A stretch of 64,000 nt of DNA, taken from Dokdonella sp. Its GTDB lineage: Bacteria > Pseudomonadota > Gammaproteobacteria > Xanthomonadales > Rhodanobacteraceae. The notes under the pieces were generated by a model. That model saw nothing but the letters and a program-made list of their open reading frames with translations. It had not been told where the DNA came from and did no database searches. Position numbers and translations under genes: made by a program. Position 1 is the stretch's first letter. Each line of letters begins with the position of its first letter. Positions 1-9,700 of the stretch are shown in pieces. The DNA lies in the NCBI GenBank assembly GCA_023228465.1, contig JALOBC010000013.1, positions 1 to 64,000 on the forward strand, given 5' to 3'.

Positions 1-1696
1 CAGCCAGCGTGAACGTGGTGGTGTCGCCGTCGTTGACCGTCTGCGGGGTCGCCGGCGTGATGGTGCCCGAAGGCGTGCCCACGCTTGGCGTTACCGTGTG
101 GGTCACCACGATCGGCGCGACGCAGTCGTTGGTGGTCTGGTATTCAACCAGCACGTCGTCGACGTCGAAAGTGTTGTTGGCGGTCTGGCCGCTGCCAGTC
201 ACCTGCGCGATGGCCAGGTTCATGATGTCGTGGCCGGCGGTGCCGTTGCCGCTGGCATCCTCGTAGATCTGGCTGCCGTCCACGCACATCTTGAGCGCGC
301 CATTGGTGCGGTCGACGATCACCTTGAAGTTGAAGTAGGTGTCGACGGGCCACTGCGCACCGGTATTGGTGAAGGTACCGGCGCCGTTGGCATCGAACAC
401 GATCGCCTGGATGTCGCGCGTGGCAGCGCGATTGAACTGCACGATGGTGGTGACCAGGCCCGCATCCGGATCCTGCGGGTTGAAGCGCCAGTTCGCGCCG
501 TTGGTGGTGCGTGACAGGCGCAGGTTCGCGCTGATCGTGGCGAAGCGGGTGGTGCTGGCAGCGAAGTCCGGCGAGATCGCCAGCGGGTAGGTGGTGCTGG
601 TCGGGCTGGCAAGGCTGGACGCGCGGATGTTCTGCGCGCCATTGGCCGGGGTAACCGTTGCCACGTTCCATGCGCGCGCAAACCAGCCCTGCTGGCCGGT
701 CAGCGCGCCCGGCGTGAATGGCGATTCGAAGCCGGTCGAATAGGCAACGCCACCGGGACCCGTCGTATAGGCGAGGAACTCGGCGCTGGTGGCCGGGCCC
801 GAGCCCTGGTCGGTGCTGAGTGCGCCGGCGGCGACGTCGTAGCGTGCCGGAGCGGTGGCGACGATGTCGGCCGTGATGGTGCAGCCACCGGGGAGGATGG
901 CGCCGCCCGTCGCCAGCGTGATGGCACTGGAGCCGTCCGCCGCGGTGAACGTGCCCGAACAGGTCGTGCTCGCATTGGCCGGGGTCGCCAGCACAAGACC
1001 GGCGGGCAAGGCGGTGGTGAAGTCGGCGGTCAGGTTGGCCGGGTTCGCCGAGGTGTTGCCGAGGGTCATCGTCAGCGTGGCCGTCGTGCCGACCAGCGCC
1101 GTGTCCGGCGCAATCGCCATGGCGAGGGTCGGTGGCACCGGCGCGTTCGGATCGATGTTGACCGTGTAGTCCTCGGCCTGGCCGTAGCCGGTCGTGCCGC
1201 AGGCGGGGGCCGCAGCCAGGTTCGGTGTAGTCGTGTATTGCTTGGTCACGCGCATGCGCGTCGGGCCAGGCAGGGCACCCGCGGGCACCGGGATGACGGT
1301 AGAGGCTGTCTGGCCATCGGTACCGGTCGAACCAGTCAACGCCCCGACGTAATAGCCTTCACCGGCATCAAACGTGCCATTCTGGTTCCAGTCGAAGTAG
1401 ACGGCCACGGCGGCGGTAAACCCGCCATCATTGTTGCCCTGCACGCCGATCGGGTAGCCGGCGCCGGGAGCCAACTGGCCGACGATGGCTGTGAAGTCTT
1501 CGTTCGCAATGCCGCCGGTCGCCGCGGGGCTCGTATTGCTGATGCCGTCGATTTCGACCTTGGTGATCGGCTCGACGCCACTACCGTAGCCGCGTACGCA
1601 ATAGGGGTCGGGGAAGGCGGCAAACGCCGTGCTGCTCAACATGAGCCCGCCGGCTGCCGCCATCACCGCCAAGAATTTCCCGCAGAACGCTCTCAT
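1..1696 (-). CDS. GEVED-domain secreted protein with Ig-like repeat, C-terminus beyond window
   Basis: The frame stays open from an ATG at 1696 to the window edge (565 codons), so only the N-terminal part is present. It begins with a signal peptide (MRAFCGKFLAVMAAAGG..., Ala-X-Ala cleavage near residue 27). Residues about 85-190 look like a GEVED domain: the segments YFDWNQNGTFDAGEGYY, TRMRVTKQY and GYGQAEDYTVNI match that family. A DUF11-like stretch follows, then a jelly-roll/laminin-G-like segment, then the start of a repeat reading TPQTVNDGDTTTFTL, typical of divergent InlB-B/Ig-like repeats in exported proteins of this order. Probably cell-surface or extracellular. The ligand is unknown and no catalytic motif is seen. 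Confidence 0.75.
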   Translation of the reverse strand, partial: MRAFCGKFLAVMAAAGGLMLSSTAFAAFPDPYCVRGYGSGVEPITKVEIDGISNTSPAATGGIANEDFTAIVGQLAPGAGYPIGVQGNNDGGFTAAVAVYFDWNQNGTFDAGEGYYVGALTGSTGTDGQTASTVIPVPAGALPGPTRMRVTKQYTTTPNLAAAPACGTTGYGQAEDYTVNIDPNAPVPPTLAMAIAPDTALVGTTATLTMTLGNTSANPANLTADFTTALPAGLVLATPANASTTCSGTFTAADGSSAITLATGGAILPGGCTITADIVATAPARYDVAAGALSTDQGSGPATSAEFLAYTTGPGGVAYSTGFESPFTPGALTGQQGWFARAWNVATVTPANGAQNIRASSLASPTSTTYPLAISPDFAASTTRFATISANLRLSRTTNGANWRFNPQDPDAGLVTTIVQFNRAATRDIQAIVFDANGAGTFTNTGAQWPVDTYFNFKVIVDRTNGALKMCVDGSQIYEDASGNGTAGHDIMNLAIAQVTGSGQTANNTFDVDDVLVEYQTTNDCVAPIVVTHTVTPSVGTPSGTITPATPQTVNDGDTTTFTLA

Positions 1697-2119
1697 GCCG
1701 ACTCTCCCAGATCCAACGATTGGGCCGAAGCCCGGGAATACCCACGACAAGGCGCGCCTTCGGCCGGAGCCGAAGACGTAAGATTCAAGGTGTCTCAAGG
1801 TATTGATTCAAGCTGGATTCCCCCCGAATCCTGGCAGCTGGACGGCAGCGACATCACGTCGCCACTCAACATAAACGCACACTGAATCGTCCGGCCATTA
1901 TGCCTACTTTGAGCGACGGCGCAACCATGGACACGCCGCCCGGCTCGGTCGCCAGCGGCAGGCCAGCGCATGGCAGGGCCCGGCGAGGGCCGGCGAACCC
2001 GCTGCGCACCGGGAACGCAGCCGGCGGCGTGCCACGGTCGCTCGCGGCGCCCCGAAGCCGCGGCATGGGCGAGTGCGTTGCAGCACGCCGCAGGGTGCGG
2101 CATCGCCCAGCGTGCACAT
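1697..2119. other. Intergenic leader region of the GEVED gene
   Basis: No convincing gene lies here; the short open frames have arginine-rich, out-of-frame composition. Reading on the minus strand toward the GEVED gene there are two compact stem-loops in the presumed leader: a 4-bp GGGC/GCCC stem with a UUCG loop (1722-1733) and a 7-bp CTTCGGC/GCCGAAG stem (1758-1775). Next comes a GATTCAAG octamer present twice (1782-1789 and 1805-1812) with a related TCTCAAGG between the copies. Confidence 0.5.
1897..1924 (-). promoter_or_regulatory. Candidate sigma-70 promoter of the GEVED gene
   Basis: On the minus strand TTGCGC (1919-1924), a 16-bp spacer and CATAAT (1897-1902) resemble a sigma-70 promoter. 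It would give a leader of about 190 nt containing the two stem-loops and the GATTCAAG repeats. Inferred from hexamer match only. Confidence 0.35.
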
Positions 2120-2149
2120 AAAAAAAACGGCCCCGTTGCCGGGGCCGTT
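2120..2149 (-). terminator. Rho-independent terminator of the TonB receptor gene
   Basis: A perfect 10-bp inverted repeat (AACGGCCCCG / CGGGGCCGTT) with a 4-nt loop is followed, on the minus strand, by eight consecutive T residues. It lies 24 bp after the receptor stop codon. This is the best canonical terminator in the window. Confidence 0.92.
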
Positions 2150-2172
2150 GAAGGTCTTACACCAGAGTCAGA

Positions 2173-5160
2173 TCAGAACTTCTGGTTGTAGCGGACGTAG
2201 TAGAACCGACCGATGTCGAAGCCGCCGTAGTACTTGTACTGCGAGTTGGGCTCGGAGTACATGAGCGGACCCTGATGGTCGAACACGTTGTTGGCACCGA
2301 CCGAGATGGTCGCATTCCACGGCGCGTTGTAGCGGACCTGCAGGTCGTGGAAGGTGTTGGCACCCTTCTGATTGGCGTTGAACTGCACGCCTTCCTCCCA
2401 GTGACCCGGCATGTTGCACTCCGGGCCGCCCTGCGGGGTGTTGTCCCAGGAGCACGATTCCTTCATCGCCGAGTAGTAGCGCGAGGTCCACGTGGCACCG
2501 AAGTCACCCAGCGTCCAGTCGAGGGTGGCGTTCGAGCGGATGCGGAAGTTGCCGCCCCAGCTCGTGGAGTGGCTGAGCGGGGTCGACGGATCATCGTCGG
2601 CCTTGGAGTTCAGGTGATCGACGTAGGTGGTGTTCCAACGCACCATGAAGCGACCGAAGGAGAACTCGGGCAGACGATAGTTGACACCGAGGTCCCAACC
2701 TTCCGTCTCGTCCCAACCGGCGTTCTTGCCACCACGCAGGGCGTAGTTGACCGCACCGGTGTTCGGATCACGCGTGAACAGCGACGGGGAACAACGGCTG
2801 GCAACGCCGAGGACGTAGCAGTCGTGCAGCATGCCGCTGACCGTGTCGCCACCGATGGTGTTCTTGATCTTGATCTTGTACCAGTCGAGGCTCAGATCCA
2901 GACCCTGCAACCAGCTCGGGCTGTACACGCCACCCAGGGTCTTGCTGGTGGACGTTTCCGGCTGCAGCGTGGGGTTGGCGCCGGCGAAGAACTGCACGCC
3001 GGTCTGGCAGGGGAAGGAATCGCAAGGCGAACCGCCCTGGCCCGGCTGGACGAAGCCGACCGGCACCGGAGCCTGACCACCGAAGCCCTGCTGGCAGCGC
3101 TGCGCGACCGCCGGGTTGGTGCTCGCCTCATGGCTGGCATCGCACGGATCGGTGTAGAAGTCGAAGGTGCCGCTGATGCCACCGAACAGGTCACCGATGG
3201 TCGGCGCGCGGAAGCCCTCGGCATAGTTGCCGCGGATCATCAGGTCGTCGATCGGCTTCCAGGTCAGGCTGAACTTGCCGTTGGTGGTGTCACCGAAGGT
3301 CGAGAAGTCCGAGTAGCGCGCAGCGACGTTGAACGACAGCTCGCGGGCCAGCGGCAGGTCCTTGAGGACCGGCACGTCGATTTCGAGGTAGTACTCGTCG
3401 ATCTGGTAGCGACCACCGGTCGGACCCGCCGACAGGTTGGTGCTCAGACCCGCCTGGCTGAACGCGTCCGGCACGAAGTTGCCGGATTCGTTGCGGTACT
3501 CATAGCCCGCCGCGACACCGAGATCACCCGCCGGCAGCGTGAACACCGAACCGGTGATGTTGGCGCTGTAGTCGATCGTCTTGGTGCGGCCCGTGTCGTG
3601 GTAGAACGGGAACAGGTAGGCCTGCAGGGTCGGATCGGACAGCGAGTTCGGACCGCCGGGGCCCGGGATGCCGTTCGGGTTCTGCGTCGTGATCGAGCCC
3701 GGCACCGTGGCAGGGATGAACGGGTTCCAGGGGACGCACGAACCGGGCGAGCTGCCGTAGGGCAGCGCATTGTCCGGACCGGTACCGCACTCGACGCGAC
3801 CGGTGGACGGGTTGAGCCACGACGGGCCCAGCGCGCCGGTCAGACCGACCAGGCTGAAGTCGCCACGCTGCGTCTTGACCAGATCGTTCTGGTTGACGAA
3901 GCCGCCGACGTCCCAGTTCCAGGTGTGGTCGCCGATGTCGAAGCTGCCTTCGAGGGTGCCGCTGAAGCGGTAGGTCTCGAGGTCGCTCTTGGTGACGCGG
4001 GGCACTTCCCAGCCACGGCGGTAGAAGTACACCAGCTCACCGGTCGGGTTGAAGTAGCTCTCCGGCGACAGGCCGATGGCGACCACGTCTTCCGGCAGCG
4101 TCCAGGGCATGTAGAACGCCGGCTGGAAGGGATAGCCCGCCACCTGCTGGGTGGTGGAGCGCTTGTTGTAGAGCAGGTCGGTCGAGAACTTGACGTTGTC
4201 GGTGATGCTGTATTCACCGTTGACGAACAGCGCCTTGCGCTCGATGCCGGTGTTCAGCATCATCTCGTAGTTCGCATCCGAGCGGTCGTTGATGCCGCCG
4301 CCGGCGCCGGTGTTGTGCCAGTCGGCCGGGTTGGCCGGATCGCCACCCGGATTCAGCGCGCACAGGCCCGAGGAGCAGTAGCCCGGCGGCATGAAGAAGT
4401 TGCCCATCTGCGAAACGACGGTCCAGCCCGAGGTCGGGTGGTAGGGACCCTGCGGCAGGGCGCTGAACCAGCGATCCTTGGCCCACACCGGGTCTTCGTT
4501 CGAGTACTCGGCGCTCATCGTGACCGAGCCACGGTCGCTGTGCGCGCCCATGGTCATCGAGTAGATCTGCTTGGCGCCGTCGTCCTTGTCGTACTGGCCG
4601 GCGTAGGCGCTGGCCTCGAAGCCGTCGAAGTTCTTGCGCGTGATGATGTTGACCACGCCCGCGATCGCGTCCGAACCATAGATGGCCGAAGCGCCGTCCT
4701 TCAGGACTTCGATGCGCTCGATGGCGGCCATGGGAATCTGCGAGAGGTCGGCCAGGCCGTCGGTGGTCACACCGAGACGCTTGCCATTGACCAGGACCAG
4801 GGTGCGGTTGGGACCCAGGTTGCGCAGGTCGATGTAGTAGCCACCGACGTTCTCACCGGAGGCCAGTACGTCGGCGCGGCTGATGGCCGGGGTACCCGCT
4901 TCGGTCAGGTTCTGCAGGATGTCGGCCACCGAGCTGAAACCCTGGTGCTCGATCGTGGTGCGATCGAGGACGACGATCGGCTGGGCCGTTTCGACGTCTG
5001 CCTTGCGGATGCGCGAACCGGTGACGGTGATCGTCTCCAGCTGCTGACCGCCTTCGTCCTGCGCCATCACCGGCATGGCGGTCAGACCGACCGCGGCGGT
5101 GGCGCTGGCATACAACGCATAGCGCACGGCTTTGAAAAGCTCGTTGCTGATTAAATTCAT
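2173..5160 (-). CDS. TonB-dependent outer-membrane receptor
   Basis: A 995-residue protein that takes up a ligand across the outer membrane using TonB-ExbBD energy. The chosen ATG at 5160 has GGAGAG a few bases upstream and gives a clean signal peptide ending near AMPVMAQ; a longer open frame upstream lacks these. After the signal peptide come a TonB-box-like segment (ETITVTGSRI), a plug domain (VLDRTTIEHQGFSSVADIL..., IEVLKDGASAIYGSDAIAGV) and a long beta-barrel. The last strand ends in an aromatic residue (FYYVRYNQKF), as expected for insertion by the BAM complex. Size and plug sequence fit the large TonB receptors common in Xanthomonadales and Caulobacter. No transporter or sensor gene beside it reveals the substrate. 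A strong terminator follows. Confidence 0.93.
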   Translation of the reverse strand: MNLISNELFKAVRYALYASATAAVGLTAMPVMAQDEGGQQLETITVTGSRIRKADVETAQPIVVLDRTTIEHQGFSSVADILQNLTEAGTPAISRADVLASGENVGGYYIDLRNLGPNRTLVLVNGKRLGVTTDGLADLSQIPMAAIERIEVLKDGASAIYGSDAIAGVVNIITRKNFDGFEASAYAGQYDKDDGAKQIYSMTMGAHSDRGSVTMSAEYSNEDPVWAKDRWFSALPQGPYHPTSGWTVVSQMGNFFMPPGYCSSGLCALNPGGDPANPADWHNTGAGGGINDRSDANYEMMLNTGIERKALFVNGEYSITDNVKFSTDLLYNKRSTTQQVAGYPFQPAFYMPWTLPEDVVAIGLSPESYFNPTGELVYFYRRGWEVPRVTKSDLETYRFSGTLEGSFDIGDHTWNWDVGGFVNQNDLVKTQRGDFSLVGLTGALGPSWLNPSTGRVECGTGPDNALPYGSSPGSCVPWNPFIPATVPGSITTQNPNGIPGPGGPNSLSDPTLQAYLFPFYHDTGRTKTIDYSANITGSVFTLPAGDLGVAAGYEYRNESGNFVPDAFSQAGLSTNLSAGPTGGRYQIDEYYLEIDVPVLKDLPLARELSFNVAARYSDFSTFGDTTNGKFSLTWKPIDDLMIRGNYAEGFRAPTIGDLFGGISGTFDFYTDPCDASHEASTNPAVAQRCQQGFGGQAPVPVGFVQPGQGGSPCDSFPCQTGVQFFAGANPTLQPETSTSKTLGGVYSPSWLQGLDLSLDWYKIKIKNTIGGDTVSGMLHDCYVLGVASRCSPSLFTRDPNTGAVNYALRGGKNAGWDETEGWDLGVNYRLPEFSFGRFMVRWNTTYVDHLNSKADDDPSTPLSHSTSWGGNFRIRSNATLDWTLGDFGATWTSRYYSAMKESCSWDNTPQGGPECNMPGHWEEGVQFNANQKGANTFHDLQVRYNAPWNATISVGANNVFDHQGPLMYSEPNSQYKYYGGFDIGRFYYVRYNQKF

Positions 5161-5194
5161 TTCACTCTCCAACGTCAGAGTTGTGTCACAGCTC

Positions 5195-5212
5195 GGGACA
5201 ATGTGCTGTCCC
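5195..5212 (-). promoter_or_regulatory. Small stem-loop in receptor 5' leader
   Basis: GGGACA and TGTCCC form a 6-bp inverted repeat with a 6-nt loop about 35-50 nt upstream of the receptor start codon. It could affect translation of the leader, but pairing is the only evidence. Confidence 0.3.
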
Positions 5213-5261
5213 CTCCCTGGGAACGACCAAACCGGCCCACCAAAACCCTCGGCAGTTGGCG

Positions 5262-5345
5262 ATACTAACAAGATTCTTACGCTTTGGGAATCCCCGAGCA
5301 TCGCCTTAACATTTTTATTTTTCTCTTAACAATCAACATGTTAAG
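5262..5345 (-). promoter_or_regulatory. AT-rich regulatory region of the TonB receptor with CTTAACA heptamers
   Basis: In a GC-rich chromosome this stretch is strikingly AT-rich. On the plus strand CTTAACA occurs at 5305-5311 and again exactly 20 bp on at 5325-5331, and its inverse TGTTAAG lies at 5339-5345. The last two form an inverted repeat with a 7-nt gap. On the minus strand an extended -10 element, TGT-TAGTAT (core 5262-5267), lies downstream of these sites as a possible promoter. The spacing of two helical turns and the inverted copy suggest binding sites for a transcription factor. The regulator is unknown. Confidence 0.45.
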
Positions 5346-5490
5346 TCGAAATCGTCGTGTCGCAGTGCAGCGCAAGACGTAAAGTTTCCGGGAAATCCCC
5401 CTGTGCGAGGGGTGTTGCTGCCCCTGGCCCGGGCCCGCGCACCCGCCCCGACGCCACGCACGCGGCGCCCAACGGGGAGTCGCGACGCGC

Positions 5491-6498
5491 TCAGAGATCC
5501 TGCCGGTACTGGATGTACGGCGTGCGCCCCTGCAGGTCGGCTTCGCGCGGCGACTTGCTCGGCGTGCTCCACAGGTTCTGCGCACCGACGCTGAGCTCGC
5601 CACTCCAGGGCGTGCGCCAGGAGATGCCGAGATCGAGCGCGGTCCAGCCCCTGCCAAGCAGCGCCGGGTCGTCGCTGCGTACGACGTGACCGACGATGGC
5701 GCCGCGCAGCGAACCGGCATCCAGCCCCAGGCTGAGCGACAGCTGGTCGAGGTCAAGGCCGGGCGCACCCGCATTGAAGGCGCCCAGCGGGCTGAGCCGA
5801 CTGCGGCCGAGGCTGGCGCCAAGATGCATGGCGGTCCCGTGGCTGATGTGCCAGCGCCCCTGGGCGTAGAAGGCCGTTTCCGCATCGAGCGCATAGCCCT
5901 GCGTGCCGGGTACGGCCAGCGCAGGCAGCCAGTTGGTCGCCTGCTGCGGCAACGCGAATGGCTGGGTCGATTCGCTGGCCTGCAGCCAGGACAGCCCATA
6001 GGAAAGGTCGAACCGCGCCTCCGGCGACGACCAGCCCAGGCCAAGCAGGCCGGTCAGCGTCAGGCCGGAACCCTCGCCGACGAAACAGGTTGCCGTGGCC
6101 TCACAGCCGGTAGCGGCCTGGTAGCGCCCCAGCAGGGCATCGGCGTACATGCCGTTGCCGAACTGCCAGCGCAGGCCTGCGCCGGATCCTTCGGTCCCCG
6201 CCAGCTGCCAGTCCGACGGTCCGGCGTAGCCGGGCGTCGACCCCACCGCCGGGGCAATCCAGGCCTGCGGCAGGGCGACCACCGCCAGCAGCTGGCCATC
6301 GGTACCCGACCAGATCGGCAGTACCGGAATCGCATCGGCACCCGCCGGCAGCGCCATGTCCAGCCCCAGCAACTGCTCGACCAGCGGTCGCGCCGGGGCC
6401 TGCGCGGTTGGCGCAAGCGACGGCGGTGCCGCGACCACACCCGCAAACGGGATGAGGGCCAGCGACAGCGACAGGACGAGGGCAAGACGCGATTTCAT
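5491..6498 (-). CDS. Small outer-membrane beta-barrel-like protein of unknown function
   Basis: A 335-residue exported protein with a signal peptide from the ATG at 6498 (MKSRLALVLSLSLALIPFAG, AAPPS). The body alternates short amphipathic strands rich in Gly, Trp and Tyr (GLRWQFGNGMYADALLGRY, ARFDLSYGLSWL, AMHLGASLGRSRL), as in a porin-like barrel. The end, GELSVGAQNLW...YIQYRQDL, resembles the last two strands of TonB receptors, but there is no plug domain. It lies 330 bp upstream of the TonB receptor on the same strand, with the AT-rich regulatory region between them. I do not recognise the family. It could be an accessory barrel or a remnant related to TonB-receptor barrels. Confidence 0.6.
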   Translation of the reverse strand: MKSRLALVLSLSLALIPFAGVVAAPPSLAPTAQAPARPLVEQLLGLDMALPAGADAIPVLPIWSGTDGQLLAVVALPQAWIAPAVGSTPGYAGPSDWQLAGTEGSGAGLRWQFGNGMYADALLGRYQAATGCEATATCFVGEGSGLTLTGLLGLGWSSPEARFDLSYGLSWLQASESTQPFALPQQATNWLPALAVPGTQGYALDAETAFYAQGRWHISHGTAMHLGASLGRSRLSPLGAFNAGAPGLDLDQLSLSLGLDAGSLRGAIVGHVVRSDDPALLGRGWTALDLGISWRTPWSGELSVGAQNLWSTPSKSPREADLQGRTPYIQYRQDL

Positions 6499-6649
6499 CG
6501 ATCCGGCGACCAGGGCACGAAAACCAGGCTCCCCATCAGGGAGCGCGCAGATGGCCAAAAGTTCAGCGGGCCACACGCCTGATGATAGCGCTCCTCACGG
6601 AAAACTAACAGCGAACGCGCGCACGCTGTCGCACGCCGCCGTCGGCGCA

Positions 6650-6706
6650 GTCATGTTCCCGTCATGTAAGGCCTGATTGTCGCGCCCGCAAGAGAGCCGC
6701 ATACTC
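6650..6706 (+). promoter_or_regulatory. Candidate subtilase promoter with tandem GTCATG repeats
   Basis: GTCATGT occurs twice in direct repeat, starting at 6650 and 6661, exactly 11 bp apart. Just downstream lie TTGTCG (6677-6682) and, after 17 bp, CATACT (6700-6705), a plausible weak sigma-70 promoter for the subtilase at 6743. An 11-bp direct repeat with a GTCAT core recalls the Pho box read by PhoB/OmpR-type activators; that assignment is inference. The same gap also serves the divergent barrel gene. Confidence 0.4.
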
Positions 6707-6742
6707 ACCGGCCCCGGGGAATCGCCCATCATCTGGAATCAC

Positions 6743-9700
6743 ATGAACCGCAAGCCCGTTCGTACCGCCCTTGCCGCCGCGCTGGCCCTGGCCCTGGCCA
6801 GCGGTGCCGCCTGCGCCGCCAGCCCCACCACGCTTGCCGCCGCCCTGCCCTCGCCGGCGGCAATCGATGCTGCGCGCGGCAATCCCGACGTCCTCATTCT
6901 GCGCGCCGGCGTGTTCGACCCGCTGTCCGAGGTGATCGAAGCGCAGCAGGTCGGTGCGGCCGCGCCGGTGAAACTGTCGTCCTACGCCATCGTGCAGTTC
7001 AAGGACGCGACCCAGATGGCCCATGCCCGGCGTGCGCTGACGGTGCAGGGCGTGGCCTTCCTCAACTATCTGCCGAACAACGCCTGGTACGTGCGCCTCG
7101 GACAAGGCGGGCTGGGCACCCTGCGCAGCGACCCGGCCGTGCGCTGGGCCGACTTCCTGCAGCCGGCCCTGAAGCTCGATCCGCAGCTGTGGATCGCCCA
7201 GCGCGAGGCATCGACGGCACTGCAGGCCGATGGCCGCTACGAGATCCGCATCGACGCCTTTGCCGGCGTGTCTTCGGCGGCCATGGCCGCCGAGCTCGAG
7301 AAGAAGGTGCCCGGCGTGGAAATCACCGTGCGCAGTGCGCGGGCGGAAGCCCTGCCCTACGTGCGTGCCGCGACCGGCCCGGCCAGCCTGGACACGTTGC
7401 TGAAGGTCGCCAGCGGCATCGAGGGCGTGGTGTCGGTATCGCCCTGGACGCCCACCACGACGCAGAACTCGGCCAGCGTCGGCGCCATTCAGGGCAACAG
7501 CACTGGCAACTGCGCAGGCAGCGGCGCCATCTGCGGCCCGGCCCCGCTGTGGGATCACGGCATCACCGGCACCGGCCAGATCGCCGCCGTGGCCGACAGC
7601 GGCACCACCCCGAATGCGGCCTGGTTCACCCAGCTCGACAAGGGCGCCGGACCGCATACCGCGGTCACCTTTTCCGAAAACCCGCCGCCGGTGCTGCCCG
7701 ACATCGGCACGCTCTACCAAGACAACAAGATCATCGCCTACTGGCTGCAGCCGGGTGGACCGATCGACTACGACTATTCTTCCGGCCACGGCACCCACGT
7801 CACCGGCACCGTGCTCGGTGACGCCGCCGGCACGTTTGGCGGCAACACCTATCTTCCCGCTTCGCCGCTGCTGCCCAACCATGACCTGGCCGACGGCATG
7901 GCGCCAGGCGCCCAGCTCCTGTTCCAGGACGCCGGGCCGGCATCGGCGAGCTCGATCATCATCAACGACTTCGGCGGCACGCTGCAGCAGGCCTTCAATG
8001 GCGGCGCGCGCGTGCACAACAACAGCTGGGGCGCCAAGACCGGCGGACGCTACGAAGGCAACGACTCCGAACTGGACCGCACCACCTGGGCCAACGAGGA
8101 CCTGCTGGTGGTGGTCGCCGCCGGCAACGACGTGGCAGGCACGATGGCGACCGGCTCCCCGGCGAATGCCAAGAACTCGCTGGCGGTGGCGGCGCTTGGC
8201 CACGGCGGCAGTCTTGTGCGCGCCAGCTACTCCAACCGCGGACCCACCCGCGACGGGCGCTTCAAACCCGACATCGCCGCACCCGGCAGTTCGATCATCT
8301 CGGCGAGGAACAGCGGCACGGTCAACGGCACCATCAATGCGCCGGCCACGACTGGCATGTCCGGCACCTCGATGGCCTCGCCGACCATCACCGGCAATGC
8401 CGTGCTGGCGCGCCAGTTCTTCGCCGACGGCTTCTACCCGCGCGGTGAGCGCGTGGCGGCGGACGCCTACGACCCGACCGGTGCGGCCGTGAAGGCGGTG
8501 CTGCTCAACGGCACCAACACCATCAGCACCAGCTGGCCCAACGACGGCACCGGCTGGGGCCGTGCCTGGCTGGACGGGAACCTGTGGTTCAACGACACCC
8601 TGCCGGGCGGCGACGACAGTCGGCGCCTGCGCCTGTTCGAGCGCCCCAACGCAGCCGGGCTCAAGACCGGCCAGGTCAACGAATACTTCATCGACAACGT
8701 GCAGGCGGGCGTCGAATTGCGCGCGACCCTGGTGTGGTTCGACCCGAACGCCGTCCCCGGCGCGGCCTCCACACTGATCAACAACCTCGACCTCGAAGTG
8801 GTCGGCCCCGGCGCCACGACCTATTTCGGCAACGTGTTCAGCAACGGAGTTTCCACGCCAGGTGGAAGCGCCGACGCGAAGAACACCGTCGAAGCGGTGC
8901 GCTTCGACACCCCGGCGGCCGGCAGCTACACGTTCCGCGTGAAGGCGACTTCCGTGCCTGGCAACGGCACCGAAGGCTCCGATGCGCAGGGCTACGCACT
9001 GGCAGTTTCCGGCGGCTTCGCGCTGCCTGACCCGACGCCGTTTCCGGCCCCGACCGGGGTGAGTGCCAGCAGCAACGGCGCGGCGGGCGTGGCGGTCGGC
9101 TTCAGCGCCGCGGCCGGCGCCCAGGCCTTCCAGCTCTACCGCGCCAGGGGCAGCTGCGCCTTCACGCCGCCGGGCGCGTTCCGCATGGTTGCAAACGGCG
9201 CAGCGAGCCCGCTGGTCGATGACAGCACGATCGGCGGCTTCATGTACGCCTACAAGGTGCGAGGCGTGCACGAAGACGTCGAAGGCGAAGTGTCGAACTG
9301 CGTGGACGTGATCTCCGATGACGTCTGCACCCTGATGCCCAGCCTGGAGGTTTCCTCGCTGATGGCCAATGGCGCCGCCAGCGAGTGCAGCGTGGAACTG
9401 GCCTGGGACGCGGCACAAGCCAATTGTCCAACCTCGACTGGAATCAGCTACCAGGTGGAGCGCGATTCCGACCCCTACTTCGGCGCGCCCGTGGTCGTGG
9501 CGAGCGCGCTCGCCGCGCCGGCCTTCATCGACGTCGATGTCACCGACGGCACACCCTACTACTACCGCGTGCGGGCGGTGGACAGCTTCGGCAACGCCTC
9601 GCCCGTGTCGCGCGTCGCCAACGTGACGCCCAGCGGCATCGACGGCCCGGATCCGGCACGTTTCCTCGACGACGTGGACACGCACACCTACATGAACCTG

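Noticed and set aside
1795-2117. Small genes between the GEVED gene and the TonB receptor
   Set aside because: Overlapping frames on both strands with Arg/Ala-rich shadows, no ribosome sites and no conserved pattern.
2275-5154. 959-codon open frame antisense to the TonB receptor
   Set aside because: Composition is that of a GC-rich shadow (Arg/Val/Gly runs); the opposite strand encodes a clear receptor with signal peptide, plug and terminator.
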